From an uncultured Clostridia bacterium (GTDB lineage Bacteria; Bacillota; Clostridia; Saccharofermentanales; DTU023), in assembly GCA_946220865.1 (NCBI GenBank), contig CAMJYM010000006.1:1-64000 (forward strand): a DNA stretch of 64,000 bases. Reading direction: 5' to 3'. Shown piece after piece: positions 9,853-18,608 of the stretch (position 1 is the stretch's first letter; each line of letters opens with the position of its first letter). The notes under the pieces are model-generated. The model saw only the letters and a program-made list of their open reading frames with translations, was not told the origin of the DNA and searched no databases. A program made the position numbers and the translations under genes.

Positions 9853-11462
9853 CGCAGCATCTACAGCTTAATAAAAAGGGAAGTTTGATCTTTGGCTCTA
9901 TTCTGAACGTATTGAGCGCCATAGGAGTTGTCGGTTTTTCGTACTATCTTTCAATATTAATCAACGCTATCCAAAGAGGAAATGGGGAAGATCTCAGAAA
10001 CAGCACCTTTCAATGTGTATTCATTTTAGCTCTGACAAGCCTTCTCGGTCTTTCTGCGACATATTGGACAGGGCGTTACACCTTGGGTATTTTTTACGAT
10101 ATGCGTTCATGTCTCCTGCGTGCGGCTCTCAAAATGGATCTGATTCATTTCAATGATAAGGGTGCTCACCGATATATTAACGCATGCCTCAACGACATCA
10201 AGCAAGTTAATGAGCAATACTATGAAAGGGTACCGGATTTGGTATATCAATTAAGCCTGCTTGTTGCCGCATTGCTTGCCATGGTCTACATCAGCTGGAC
10301 ACTTCTGCTGACCTATCTTTTCATTTTTCTCATACCCATCATTTTGCCACAGCTCTTAAGTCGAAAACTTGAAAAACAGCAAAACATCTTGTCCCAACAG
10401 AATGATATCTCTGCTCAGAAAATCAACGAATACTTTAATGGTCAGAATACCATCGTGCAATTTCAAGCAGGCATTTTTTTTCAAGAAGCTTTTGACCTTA
10501 TCAATAAGCTCAACAAGAAATCTCATTTTAAGCTATATTTTCTAACCCATATTACTGAAGAGCTGGGTAATGTCACAGGATCAATATCGCAACTTCTCTG
10601 TTTTTTTATTGGTGGTCTCTTTATCTTGAATGGTAAGATAGCCATTGGTGAATTAATCGCTTCGATTCAACTCTTAAATTATATTTTCTCTCCCATAAGC
10701 AGAATTGGCGGCTTGCTTAGTGGAATTCGTTCGACAAAATCTCTTCGCAAACAACTAAAGGAACTTACAACTTATCCGACAGTCTGTGGAGCAGACATTC
10801 ACTCTGACGAGTATCCAATGATCTCCCTTGAAGCAGTCTCACTTTCCTATGACAGCAAGACGATCATTGATAATGTCCAAATGGACTTTCACTCTCCGGA
10901 TAAATATCTTTTATTAGGAGAAAGCGGCGCTGGAAAATCTAGCCTCCTGGATCTTTTAGACAGAAAAATAGAGCCAACAAAGGGGAATTTATTTCTCAAT
11001 GGACAGAACCTGAAAGATATTTCTCAAAAAGATCTTTACAGAATAATACAGAAAGTTGATCAAAATCCTTACCTCTTTGATATTTCTATAAGAGAAAATA
11101 TTACTCTTGGCAGACCGTATGACAAGAAGCATTTTTATGACATTACAGAAAAATGTAATTTAACGAAGCTCGTTCAAGAACGAGGTCAGGAAAGCATCGG
11201 CAAATTTGCTTCGGAGATCTCAGGGGGTGAGAGACAAAGGATTGGAATTGCCCGGGCACTTTACAGTAATGCCGATATTTACCTTTTTGATGAGCCGATT
11301 GCCGCTCTTGACAAAGATAATGCAGAACAAATCCTTAACTTAATTCTCGGTTTGGAAAATAAGATGGTCATAGTTGTCAGTCACCAAGTCCCCGAGACTG
11401 TTATTTCAAGATTTGATCGCGTCATGAGACTCGAATCTGCTTCGATTGTTATGCTTACCTGA
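9849..11462 (+). CDS. ABC exporter, fused permease and ATPase
   Basis: Half-size ABC exporter (about 537 aa): six hydrophobic segments in the first 300 residues, then an ATPase with GESGAGKSS (Walker A, near 358-366), SGGERQR signature (near 459), YLFDEP (Walker B, near 480) and a VVSH switch. Such proteins work as dimers; only one half is encoded here, so a homodimer is likely. The ATG at 9849 overlaps the regulator's TGA; another in-frame ATG lies two codons earlier at 9843. No peptidase domain is present. Toxin or antibiotic efflux is the usual role of a regulator-exporter pair; the substrate is unknown. Confidence 0.82.
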   Translation: MTQHLQLNKKGSLIFGSILNVLSAIGVVGFSYYLSILINAIQRGNGEDLRNSTFQCVFILALTSLLGLSATYWTGRYTLGIFYDMRSCLLRAALKMDLIHFNDKGAHRYINACLNDIKQVNEQYYERVPDLVYQLSLLVAALLAMVYISWTLLLTYLFIFLIPIILPQLLSRKLEKQQNILSQQNDISAQKINEYFNGQNTIVQFQAGIFFQEAFDLINKLNKKSHFKLYFLTHITEELGNVTGSISQLLCFFIGGLFILNGKIAIGELIASIQLLNYIFSPISRIGGLLSGIRSTKSLRKQLKELTTYPTVCGADIHSDEYPMISLEAVSLSYDSKTIIDNVQMDFHSPDKYLLLGESGAGKSSLLDLLDRKIEPTKGNLFLNGQNLKDISQKDLYRIIQKVDQNPYLFDISIRENITLGRPYDKKHFYDITEKCNLTKLVQERGQESIGKFASEISGGERQRIGIARALYSNADIYLFDEPIAALDKDNAEQILNLILGLENKMVIVVSHQVPETVISRFDRVMRLESASIVMLT

Positions 11463-11526
11463 GCGTATGTTATAAGCGGATATTAACCTTCATAGGAACG
11501 CCATTGTTGAAAAGAAGGGCGCAATA

Positions 11527-12801
11527 CTATTGACGACAACGGCATTCATGCTGAGGGGTGCTGCAGCGAAGTTTCAGCCTGATGATCTCCGGAGCCGCTC
11601 CAAAGCGTGCGTGAATGCCCACTGTTCCGACCCCGCAGGAGGTGTAGAGCTGTTTTTTCCTGCCCAGCTTATACAGTCCGTAGGGGTAATCTCGTCCGAG
11701 CTTTTCCTTGTAGAGGTGCAGACCAAAGGGGCGAATCTGGCCATGATGACTGTGCCCTGCCAGCCAAAGCTCCGCTCGGCCGGTTTCGGCAAACGTGGGC
11801 ACGATGTCCGGGCAGTGTTCGAGAATGAGCAGGGGGGACGGAGACTCGCTGCATACCGTTGAGTTGGGCGCGGAGCATGCCGCGTCTGAATCCTGTTTGC
11901 GTCCTGGCTTTTTCTCAGCAGCCGTCTCTGTAACAAGCCCTGGGAAGGTTCCTGAGTTTCCTCTGCTATTGCGGCAGCCGCTATACTCCGGGCTGTCTCC
12001 TGAGCAAAGTGACGAGAGGGCTGCAGCTAAATCCGGTCTGCCGTTCATGGCCTCATCCAGACCCACTAAAACCAGGCCGCCCAGATCGACCGCTTCGTTA
12101 GAAAGAAGGCGTACGCCCAGACGCGCATAGAGCTTTTCCAGAAAAGCGGCGGCCTCCGGAGACTCGCTGTCATGGTTTCCCTTCACAGCATAGAAGCCCA
12201 GCCGCGGCTTGAGTTTCAACAGTTCCTTTGTCCAGAGCGCCAGCTCGCGTTCGCCAAAGCGCTCGCCATGCTCCAGCATATCGCCGCCAAACAAAATGAG
12301 TTCCGGCTCTTCCTCCAGCATCAGCGAGATGAGCTTTTGCAGGCGCTTTTGAGGCATTCCCGGACCCAGGTGCAGGTCGGAAAAATAGAGCAGCCGCAGT
12401 GACTCCCAGGACTGGGAATGCCCCTCTGTGCGCAGACCATTCCGGCACAGTTCTTCCCTGTACCCTCCATCCAAGCGCAGTCCATCCGGACAAAACTCAT
12501 CCGGGCGCAATTTATCCGTGCGCTGTTCACCCAAGCCAAGCTGCTCTGGCCGCAGCCCCTCCAGGTGCAGCTCCAGCTCGCGCACGCGAAAATGATTCAC
12601 TTCAATAAAGAAGCCGTAAAAAAGGCAGGCCGCTCCGGCCAGGAAGCCGAAGCAGAGCAGCCAAAAACAGGCCGGGCTCAGGCCGGGTAGCCCGCTGAAC
12701 TGGACAGCTGTACTTGCCGGGTGCGCTTCTGCGAAGCGTGAGCCTGCCTCTGACAAAAGTGGCCTCGTTAGGGTTAAGCATGTGAACATTGGTTTGAGCA
12801 T
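11527..12801 (-). CDS. Metallophosphoesterase (YaeI/YkuE-like), membrane-anchored
   Basis: Calcineurin-like phosphoesterase: FSDLHLG, FGGDM, KGNHDSE and AGHSHHG in the right order, which together make the dinuclear metal site. One or two hydrophobic segments near the N terminus fit a membrane anchor. Relatives include UDP-2,3-diacylglucosamine hydrolase-like and lipid-phosphate hydrolases. I choose the ATG at 12801 (AAAGGA six bases upstream); the frame extends to a TTG at 12840. About 45 residues after the anchor are degenerate repeats rich in LRP, EQL and PDE, and a second Ser/Gly/Lys-rich insertion lies before the LILEHCPDI strand. Both are foreign to the family. Confidence 0.85.
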   Translation of the reverse strand: MLKPMFTCLTLTRPLLSEAGSRFAEAHPASTAVQFSGLPGLSPACFWLLCFGFLAGAACLFYGFFIEVNHFRVRELELHLEGLRPEQLGLGEQRTDKLRPDEFCPDGLRLDGGYREELCRNGLRTEGHSQSWESLRLLYFSDLHLGPGMPQKRLQKLISLMLEEEPELILFGGDMLEHGERFGERELALWTKELLKLKPRLGFYAVKGNHDSESPEAAAFLEKLYARLGVRLLSNEAVDLGGLVLVGLDEAMNGRPDLAAALSSLCSGDSPEYSGCRNSRGNSGTFPGLVTETAAEKKPGRKQDSDAACSAPNSTVCSESPSPLLILEHCPDIVPTFAETGRAELWLAGHSHHGQIRPFGLHLYKEKLGRDYPYGLYKLGRKKQLYTSCGVGTVGIHARFGAAPEIIRLKLRCSTPQHECRCRQ

Positions 12802-12840
12802 GACGATCCTTTCACGAACAGCATAAGCCTTTTTCTTCAA

Positions 12841-12884
12841 ATGCGAAATCAGGCGAATTTCCTATGCGAAATCAGGCGAATTTC
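12841..12884. repeat. 21-bp direct repeat, two copies
   Basis: A perfect 21-base unit starting ATGCGAAATCAGG occurs at 12841-12861 and 12864-12884, two bases apart, upstream of the phosphoesterase gene. The function is unknown; it may be a regulatory site or a simple duplication. Confidence 0.6.
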
Positions 12885-12907
12885 TCAGAATCTAAAATCA
12901 TGCCAAA

Positions 12908-12936
12908 TAAAAGGACCGCCTCCTGTGCGGAGGCGG
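12908..12936 (-). terminator. Terminator of the decayed flavoprotein gene
   Basis: CCGCCTCC at 12916-12923 pairs with GGAGGCGG at 12929-12936 around a five-base loop. On the minus strand it is followed by TCCTTTTATTT, so it ends minus-strand transcription. It survives downstream of a gene fragment. Confidence 0.75.
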
Positions 12937-12965
12937 CCCACTGTTTTAGCTTTTAAGCCAATCGA

Positions 12966-13127
12966 CTATTTCTTCTGAGCGGCGTTGACTCCGGCAATCT
13001 GGCCAAAGACCAGCGCTTCCGTCAGATCGGCGCCTTTGGGGAAAATCGACGGGAAAATAGAACCCAGCGAACCGGCCCCATAGAGGCGGTGAATCACTTC
13101 GCCCAAAACCAAAACATCCGGCATTAA
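12966..13127 (-). pseudogene. C-terminal remnant of a fumarate reductase-type flavoprotein
   Basis: The last 50 or so codons of this frame read like the C terminus of an FAD-dependent fumarate reductase/dehydrogenase: VLGEVIHRLYGAGSLGSI followed by FPKGADLTEALVFGQIAG, the conserved FAD-binding end of that family. The sequence upstream in the frame has no flavoprotein similarity and is occupied by the ileS promoter and T-box on the other strand. No FAD GxGxxG domain exists nearby. I infer a deletion or rearrangement that left the 3' end and its terminator. The exact break is near 13125. Confidence 0.65.
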
Positions 13128-13196
13128 GTTTTTAGAATTTTTAGGAATAGTCGTGTTTTTACAATATTTTTTGCTGCAGGAGGGCGCCCTTTCACT

Positions 13197-13225
13197 TTGA
13201 CAAGAGCTGCAAGTCCTTTTAAAAT
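13197..13225 (+). promoter_or_regulatory. Promoter of ileS
   Basis: TTGACA, a 17-base spacer and TAAAAT: a near-consensus sigma-A promoter. Transcription would begin near 13232, at the base of the T-box leader. Confidence 0.8.
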
Positions 13226-13231
13226 ACGAAA

Positions 13232-13512
13232 GAAGTTTACCAACGCAGTGAAGGGAAAGAGTAAGGGCTTTTGCGGGCACAGCGAGCGGCGGAGGGTGAG
13301 AGCGCCGAGCAGAGCGAAGGCCCCGAAAATCATCCCGGAGCGGCTTTTCTGAAATCTTCGTCAGCGGCTTGATCTCTCTGAGAGGGCCGGGTGATGAGTC
13401 GTAGGGAAAGACGTCGCCTCCCACGAGACGGGAGAAATGAGGCTATCATTGATGGCGAAACGGGTGGTACCGCGCGCAGAGCGCCCCGTGCAGACGGGCG
13501 CTTTTTTTGTGC
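13232..13512 (+). promoter_or_regulatory. T-box leader, isoleucine specifier
   Basis: tRNA-sensing leader RNA. The T-box core GGGTGGTACCGCG is at 13462-13474. It is followed by an intrinsic terminator: GCGCCC (13481-13486) pairs with GGGCGC (13496-13501), then seven T. In Stem I the context GAAA-ATC-A ahead of GGAG places an ATC (Ile) specifier at 13329-13331, matching the downstream gene. Uncharged tRNA-Ile should stabilise the antiterminator and let ileS be transcribed. Confidence 0.92.
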
Positions 13513-13542
13513 CTGAAGGATAGATATTAAGGGGGCTGAAGG

Positions 13543-16500
13543 ATGTACCGTAAAGTCGATAGTTCACTGGATTTTGTCCAGCGCGAGGAAGCCATTCTCA
13601 AGTTCTGGCAGGAAAAGGATATCTTCAGAAAACAGGTTAAACTGCGCGAAAATGGCGAGAAGTTTACATTTTATGATGGGCCGCCGACGGCCAATGGCAA
13701 GCCGCATATCGGTCATATCCTGACCCGGGCGATTAAGGATCTGATCCCCCGCTACCAGTCGATGAAGGGCAAAAATGTCCTGCGCAAAGCTGGCTGGGAC
13801 ACCCATGGTCTGCCTGTGGAACTCGAGGTGGAAAAACTTCTTGGCATCAACGGCAAGGATCAGATTGAAAAATACGGCATCGAACCCTTTATCAAACAGT
13901 GCCGCGAATCGGTATGGAAATATAAGAAAGAATGGGAAGAGATGTCCGACCGTGTCGCCTACTGGGCGGATATGGAGCATCCCTACATCACCTACGAAAA
14001 CAATTATATCGAATCCGAATGGTGGGCCCTGAAAAAGATTCACGAGCGTGGTCTGCTGTATCAGGGTCATAAAATTGTGCCCTATTGCCCGCGCTGTGGT
14101 ACGGCTCTGGCCAGCCACGAAGTCGCTCAGGGCTATAAAGACGTGACTGAAAACTCCATATACGTGCGCTTCGCCGTTAAAGATGAGGCGGATACGTACT
14201 TTGCGGCCTGGACGACGACGCCCTGGACGCTGCCTTCCAACGTGGCCCTGACGGTCGGTCCGGAGATCGACTATGTGCTCTGCGAGCGCGAAGAAGAGGG
14301 CAGGAAAGTCCGCTATTACCTGGCCGAGGCTCATGTCGAGGATGTGCTGGGTGAAGGGGCGACCATTCTCCGCCGCATGAAAGGTGGAGAACTCACAGGC
14401 AAACGCTACGAGCCGATTCTGCCTTACGCCCGGGACTTTGTCGCAAAATCCGGCAAAGATGCCTGGGTTGTGGTTGCAGGCGACTTTGTCACGACCGGCG
14501 ACGGCACGGGGATCGTCCACATAGCTCCGGCCTTCGGTGAAGATGACGCCAATGTCGGGCATCGCTATGACCTGCCTTTCGTTCAGCTGGTTCAGGAAGA
14601 CGGCTGCCTTCCCCCGGAGGTCACGGACTTTGCCGGTCGCTTCTGTAAAGAAGCCGATCCCCTGATTATCGACAAACTTAAGGCCGAGGGGAGCCTACTC
14701 AAAGTTCTGCCCTATACCCACAGTTATCCTTTCTGCTGGCGCTGTGACACACCCCTTATCTACTATGCCCGCACGGGCTGGTTTATCCGCACGACCGATT
14801 TGCGCGGCGAGATGGTCGAGCACAATCAGAAAATCAACTGGATTCCCCCGACCATTGGCAGCGGGCGCTTTGGCAACTTCCTCGAAAACAACATTGACTG
14901 GAATATCTCGCGCGAGCGTTACTGGGGGATGCCTCTTCCCATCTGGCACTGCGACGACTGTGGCCACATTCATGTGGTTGGCTCCATCGAAGAGCTCAAA
15001 TCCATGTCGGACGACTGCCCGGAGGAGATTGAGCTGCACCGTCCTTACATCGACGACGTGCACCTCCGCTGCCCCCACTGCGGCAAGCCCATGCACCGTG
15101 TGCCCGAAGTCATTGACTGCTGGTTTGATTCCGGCGCCATGCCCTTTGCCCAGTGGCACTATCCCTTTGAAAACAAAGAGATCTTTGAAGCCCGCTTTCC
15201 CGCTGACTTTATTTCCGAGGCCGTCGATCAGACCCGCGGCTGGTTTAACTCCCTGCACATGATGTCCAACCTGCTTTTTGATGACATTGCCTTCAAAAAC
15301 TGCATTGTGCTGGGTCTGGTTCAGGATAAAGATGGCCTCAAGATGTCCAAGCACAAGGGCAACGTGGTTGATCCCTGGTCTGTCCTGAATACTGAGGGCG
15401 CTGATGCGGTGCGCTGGTATTTTTACAGCAACAGCCAGCCCTGGCTGCCTTCACGTTTCTCCCTCACGGCCGTGAATGAAGATAAGCGCAAATTCATGGG
15501 CACGCTCTGGAACACTTACGCTTTCTTTATTCTCTATGCCAATATCGACCATTTCGAGGCGCGCGACCATCATCTGGACCCCGCGACGCTCGGCGTCATG
15601 GACCGCTGGATTCTCTCGAGGCTCAACAGCCTCGTCGCGGAAGTCGATGAAAAACTCTCCGCTTACGACATCACCGCTTCGGCCCGCGCGCTCGAGGACT
15701 TTGTCGATGAACTTTCCAACTGGTATGTCCGCCGCGGGCGTGAACGCTACTGGGCGCCCGGCATGGAGAAGGATAAGATTGATGCTTATCTGACGCTCTA
15801 CACGGTGCTGCTCACCCTTGCCAAAGTTGCGGCGCCCTTTACGCCTTTCCTGGCCGAGGAACTCTATCAGAACCTCGCCGTGGGCCACCTGCCGAACGCC
15901 AAAGAAAGCGTCCATCTGGAGGACTTTCCCAGGGCTGATGAGAGTCTCATTGACAAAGAACTGGAAAAGCAGATGGCGCTCGTGCTGGAGCTGGTGGCTC
16001 TTGGCCGTACTGCCCGCGCCGCCTTCGGACTCAAGACGCGCCAGCCTTTGAAACGTATGCTTTGCGCCGGCCGGGAAAAGCTGGCCGAGGAATATGCCGC
16101 GCTGGTCAGCGACGAGCTCAACGTCAAGGGCCTGGAGTGGACGGATGACGCCAGCGCCCTGCAGGATTATCACTTTAAACCGCAACTTCGTCTCCTGGGC
16201 AAACGCTTTGGCAAACGTCTTGCCGAGGTGAAGAGTAAGCTCGACGCCCTGGATGGGGTCAAAGCCTGGCGTAGCCTGAAGGAGAATGGCTTCATTACCC
16301 TCGACAGCGAGGAGGGACCTGAGAAAATCAGCGAGGAAGAACTCCTGGTTGAAGTGGTTCAGGCCAAAGACTATGCCTCAGCCAGTGACCACGGTGTTAC
16401 CGTAGCCCTCGACACCCGGCTCAGCCAGGAGCTGATCGATGAGGGCCTCCTGCGCGAGGTGGTTTCCAAGGTGCAGACCATGCGCCGTGACTCGGGCTTT

Positions 16501-16710
16501 GAAGTGACCGACCACATCATCCTGGCGGCAGGCGGCAACGAAAAAATCTATGAACTTTTGAAACGGGAAGAACAGGCCGTTCTTTCCGAAGTCCTGGGAG
16601 ATGCTCTGATCTCTCTTGAAGATGCGCCGGAAGAGCTTAAAGCTGTTGCCAGAAAATGGGATATCAACGGTGAGGAGCTGTTCCTGGCCGTATCGCGGGA
16701 GAAAAAATGA
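13543..16710 (+). CDS. ileS: Isoleucyl-tRNA synthetase
   Basis: Class I synthetase that charges tRNA-Ile. Seen: HIGH at 55-58 (in NGKPHIGHIL), the KMSKS-type loop as KMSKH (600-604), CP1 editing domain in between (TTPWTLPSN, GDGTGIVH), and an anticodon-binding domain with WYVRRGRERYW. The length of 1055 aa and the long C-terminal region fit the type 2 (eukaryote-like) IleRS, which is generally insensitive to mupirocin; that assignment is inference. ATG at 13543 follows a purine-rich GGGGGCTGAAGG. Expression is set by the isoleucine T-box upstream. The stop codon overlaps the queT start (ATGA). Confidence 0.97.
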   Translation: MYRKVDSSLDFVQREEAILKFWQEKDIFRKQVKLRENGEKFTFYDGPPTANGKPHIGHILTRAIKDLIPRYQSMKGKNVLRKAGWDTHGLPVELEVEKLLGINGKDQIEKYGIEPFIKQCRESVWKYKKEWEEMSDRVAYWADMEHPYITYENNYIESEWWALKKIHERGLLYQGHKIVPYCPRCGTALASHEVAQGYKDVTENSIYVRFAVKDEADTYFAAWTTTPWTLPSNVALTVGPEIDYVLCEREEEGRKVRYYLAEAHVEDVLGEGATILRRMKGGELTGKRYEPILPYARDFVAKSGKDAWVVVAGDFVTTGDGTGIVHIAPAFGEDDANVGHRYDLPFVQLVQEDGCLPPEVTDFAGRFCKEADPLIIDKLKAEGSLLKVLPYTHSYPFCWRCDTPLIYYARTGWFIRTTDLRGEMVEHNQKINWIPPTIGSGRFGNFLENNIDWNISRERYWGMPLPIWHCDDCGHIHVVGSIEELKSMSDDCPEEIELHRPYIDDVHLRCPHCGKPMHRVPEVIDCWFDSGAMPFAQWHYPFENKEIFEARFPADFISEAVDQTRGWFNSLHMMSNLLFDDIAFKNCIVLGLVQDKDGLKMSKHKGNVVDPWSVLNTEGADAVRWYFYSNSQPWLPSRFSLTAVNEDKRKFMGTLWNTYAFFILYANIDHFEARDHHLDPATLGVMDRWILSRLNSLVAEVDEKLSAYDITASARALEDFVDELSNWYVRRGRERYWAPGMEKDKIDAYLTLYTVLLTLAKVAAPFTPFLAEELYQNLAVGHLPNAKESVHLEDFPRADESLIDKELEKQMALVLELVALGRTARAAFGLKTRQPLKRMLCAGREKLAEEYAALVSDELNVKGLEWTDDASALQDYHFKPQLRLLGKRFGKRLAEVKSKLDALDGVKAWRSLKENGFITLDSEEGPEKISEEELLVEVVQAKDYASASDHGVTVALDTRLSQELIDEGLLREVVSKVQTMRRDSGFEVTDHIILAAGGNEKIYELLKREEQAVLSEVLGDALISLEDAPEELKAVARKWDINGEELFLAVSREKK

Positions 16711-17792
16711 TGAATTTTAAATTAGGCAAAAACGCGAAGGATGAACAGAACCTGGAGTACGAGTCTGAACCGAACTCTTCTGAGCAGGGAAGCGATAAAC
16801 TCCAGGACGAGGCGAGACAAGTCAAGGCCAACAGCACCGGAAAGAGTCCCAGTCCTGAGCAGGACATGAGCGAAGCGACAGGGGCGGTGTCAGAGCAGCA
16901 AGAGCTTCAGGAGAAAGCAGATGCTGAAGAGCCATTGCAGAATACGGCCGAAAACCTCAGTTTCAGTCCTGAAAAAATGAGCTTCACACCGGATCTGCCG
17001 GAAGAAGCAAACTCAGAACAAAGCTCTGAAATAAAGGCTGATGATTTGGCCAATTCTGCCGCAGATAAAACTGAAGGTAAGGCCGCAGAGCCGAGTGGCG
17101 AAAGCACTCAGAAGGAGGTGCTGCTGCCGGGCAGCCAGCCTGAAGCAGAATCTTCCGCCGAGGAGAAAGCCGAGGATAATAAAGCCGCTCGTAAAGCTGC
17201 TGCTGCGCGCAATCGCAGCCTCCTTCTGAAGCTCGCTCTCGGGGGTATTTTTGCAGCCCTCTATGTGCTGCTTGCTCTGGCTCTTGCGCCCATCAGCTAC
17301 GGTATTTTGCAATTCCGACTATCTGAAGTGCTGGTGGCCCTCCCGCTGCTGAGTTCTGCGGCTGTGCCCGGGGTCTTTCTCGGCTGTCTGATTGCGAATA
17401 TTTTGAACCCGCAAAACCTTGGTCTGGTCGACATCTTTGGGGGCAGTCTGGCTACGCTGGCTGCGGCCTGTATCAGCTACGCTTTAGGCCGGGGTTATCG
17501 TGAAACGCTCTCTCGTCGCCGGGAAATCAAGCTGCTGCCTGAAATCGAGCAGCAAAAGATTCGCCGCAGCCAATGGTGGCGCCGCTTTTTCCTGCTTTTG
17601 CCGCCCGTGCTGCTCAATATGTTTACTGTGGGCATTTACCTGCCCTATCTGTTGCTTGAAGCACCGAGCCAACTCGAAATTGTCGGTTCCGTCACCCTGA
17701 TTGGACTCTCTGAAGCATCCGTCGTTTATGGCCTCGGCCTGCCGCTGCTCCTGGCCCTGGAGCGCAGCGGTCTGCCCTGGCAGAAACTCTGA
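16707..17792 (+). CDS. queT: QueT-type queuosine precursor transporter with long acidic N-terminal extension
   Basis: The C-terminal half (from about residue 170) is a multi-span ECF substrate-binding (S) component of the QueT family: LALAPISYGILQFRLSE is the family's hallmark, followed by GVFLGCLIANIL and GGSLATL. It should import a deazapurine precursor of queuosine with a shared ECF module located elsewhere. The first 170 residues are Glu/Ser/Ala-rich low-complexity sequence with no membrane segment and are absent from known QueT proteins; a basic insertion (RRREIKLLPEIEQQKIRR) lies between later spans. Translation is coupled to ileS by overlap. No preQ1 riboswitch is visible. Confidence 0.85.
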   Translation: MMNFKLGKNAKDEQNLEYESEPNSSEQGSDKLQDEARQVKANSTGKSPSPEQDMSEATGAVSEQQELQEKADAEEPLQNTAENLSFSPEKMSFTPDLPEEANSEQSSEIKADDLANSAADKTEGKAAEPSGESTQKEVLLPGSQPEAESSAEEKAEDNKAARKAAAARNRSLLLKLALGGIFAALYVLLALALAPISYGILQFRLSEVLVALPLLSSAAVPGVFLGCLIANILNPQNLGLVDIFGGSLATLAAACISYALGRGYRETLSRRREIKLLPEIEQQKIRRSQWWRRFFLLLPPVLLNMFTVGIYLPYLLLEAPSQLEIVGSVTLIGLSEASVVYGLGLPLLLALERSGLPWQKL

Positions 17793-17805
17793 GCCCGCCA
17801 GCTTT

Positions 17806-18501
17806 ATGGCGCAGTATTTTAATCCGGATCCTCTGCTGGCTCACCAGAGCCGCAGCTTTGAGCTTGAACTACTCGGTGAAAGCTTTCGCTTCAGCACGGA
17901 CAGCGGCACTTTTTCGCGCGATCGCCTGGACTTCGGCACTGAGCTGATGCTCACGGCAGCGCTCGAAGATCCTGCCTTCCCGCGGCAGGGCAAGGTGCTC
18001 GATCTCGCCTGTGGCTGGGGGCCTGTGGGCTGTGTCCTGCAGCGCTTTTTGCCGGAGCTCAGCCTGGCCATGAGCGATGTGAACCCACGTGCTCTGGCCG
18101 CCGCCCGGAATAATCTCAAGCTCAATGCCGCTGTAGCGAGGTCGAAATCGACCGCCACGGGCAGTGGAAAAGCGGAATCCTTAGCAGCAGGGGAAGAAGA
18201 AGCGACATACACCGCGGCAAAAGTTCAACTCAGGCTGGCCGACGGGGTCGCAGCCTGGGACGAGACCTTTGAAGCCATCCTTCTCAACCCGCCGATTCGT
18301 GCCGGTAAGGCCGTCGTTTACCGCCTTTTTGCCGAAGCAGCTGCGGCGCTCGTTCCAGGGGGACGATTCTACACGGTGATCCGCAGGCAGCAGGGCGCGA
18401 ACTCGGCCCGCCGCGAACTCGAACGGCTCTTCGGTCAGACTGCGGTCAGCGACCTCGCCCGCCGCGCGGGCTATCACGTTTTTCTGTGCCTGAAAGTCTA
18501 A
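17806..18501 (+). CDS. SAM-dependent methyltransferase, RsmC/YbxB-like
   Basis: Class I methyltransferase resembling 16S rRNA guanine-N2 methyltransferase RsmC and Bacillus YbxB. Seen: the N-terminal FRFSTDSGTFSRDRLDFGT block, SAM motif I LDLACGWGPVG, motif II DVNPRAL, and NPPIRAGK, the catalytic NPPY-equivalent of this subfamily, followed by a QGANSARRELE tail. I choose the ATG at 17806 just after queT (231 aa). A Ser/Gly/Glu-rich insertion of about 25 residues lies between motifs II and IV (from about 18130 to 18200). It is probably co-transcribed with ileS and queT. Confidence 0.88.
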   Translation: MAQYFNPDPLLAHQSRSFELELLGESFRFSTDSGTFSRDRLDFGTELMLTAALEDPAFPRQGKVLDLACGWGPVGCVLQRFLPELSLAMSDVNPRALAAARNNLKLNAAVARSKSTATGSGKAESLAAGEEEATYTAAKVQLRLADGVAAWDETFEAILLNPPIRAGKAVVYRLFAEAAAALVPGGRFYTVIRRQQGANSARRELERLFGQTAVSDLARRAGYHVFLCLKV

Positions 18502-18608
18502 AACACGCGGCCCAGCTGGCCTGAACCCGAGGTCGCAGAATATCATCAGGTACAAAAGGGTACACATAAATTCCTGGCGTGCCCAAATCATTATTCAGGA
18601 AAGAAGAC

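Noticed and set aside
12966..13424. Full 152-codon minus-strand gene next to the T-box
   Set aside because: Only the last 50 codons resemble a protein family; the rest overlaps the promoter and T-box of ileS on the other strand.
13564..16185. Long open frames on the minus strand opposite ileS
   Set aside because: They follow codon bias of the true gene, have no domain similarity and no ribosome binding sites.
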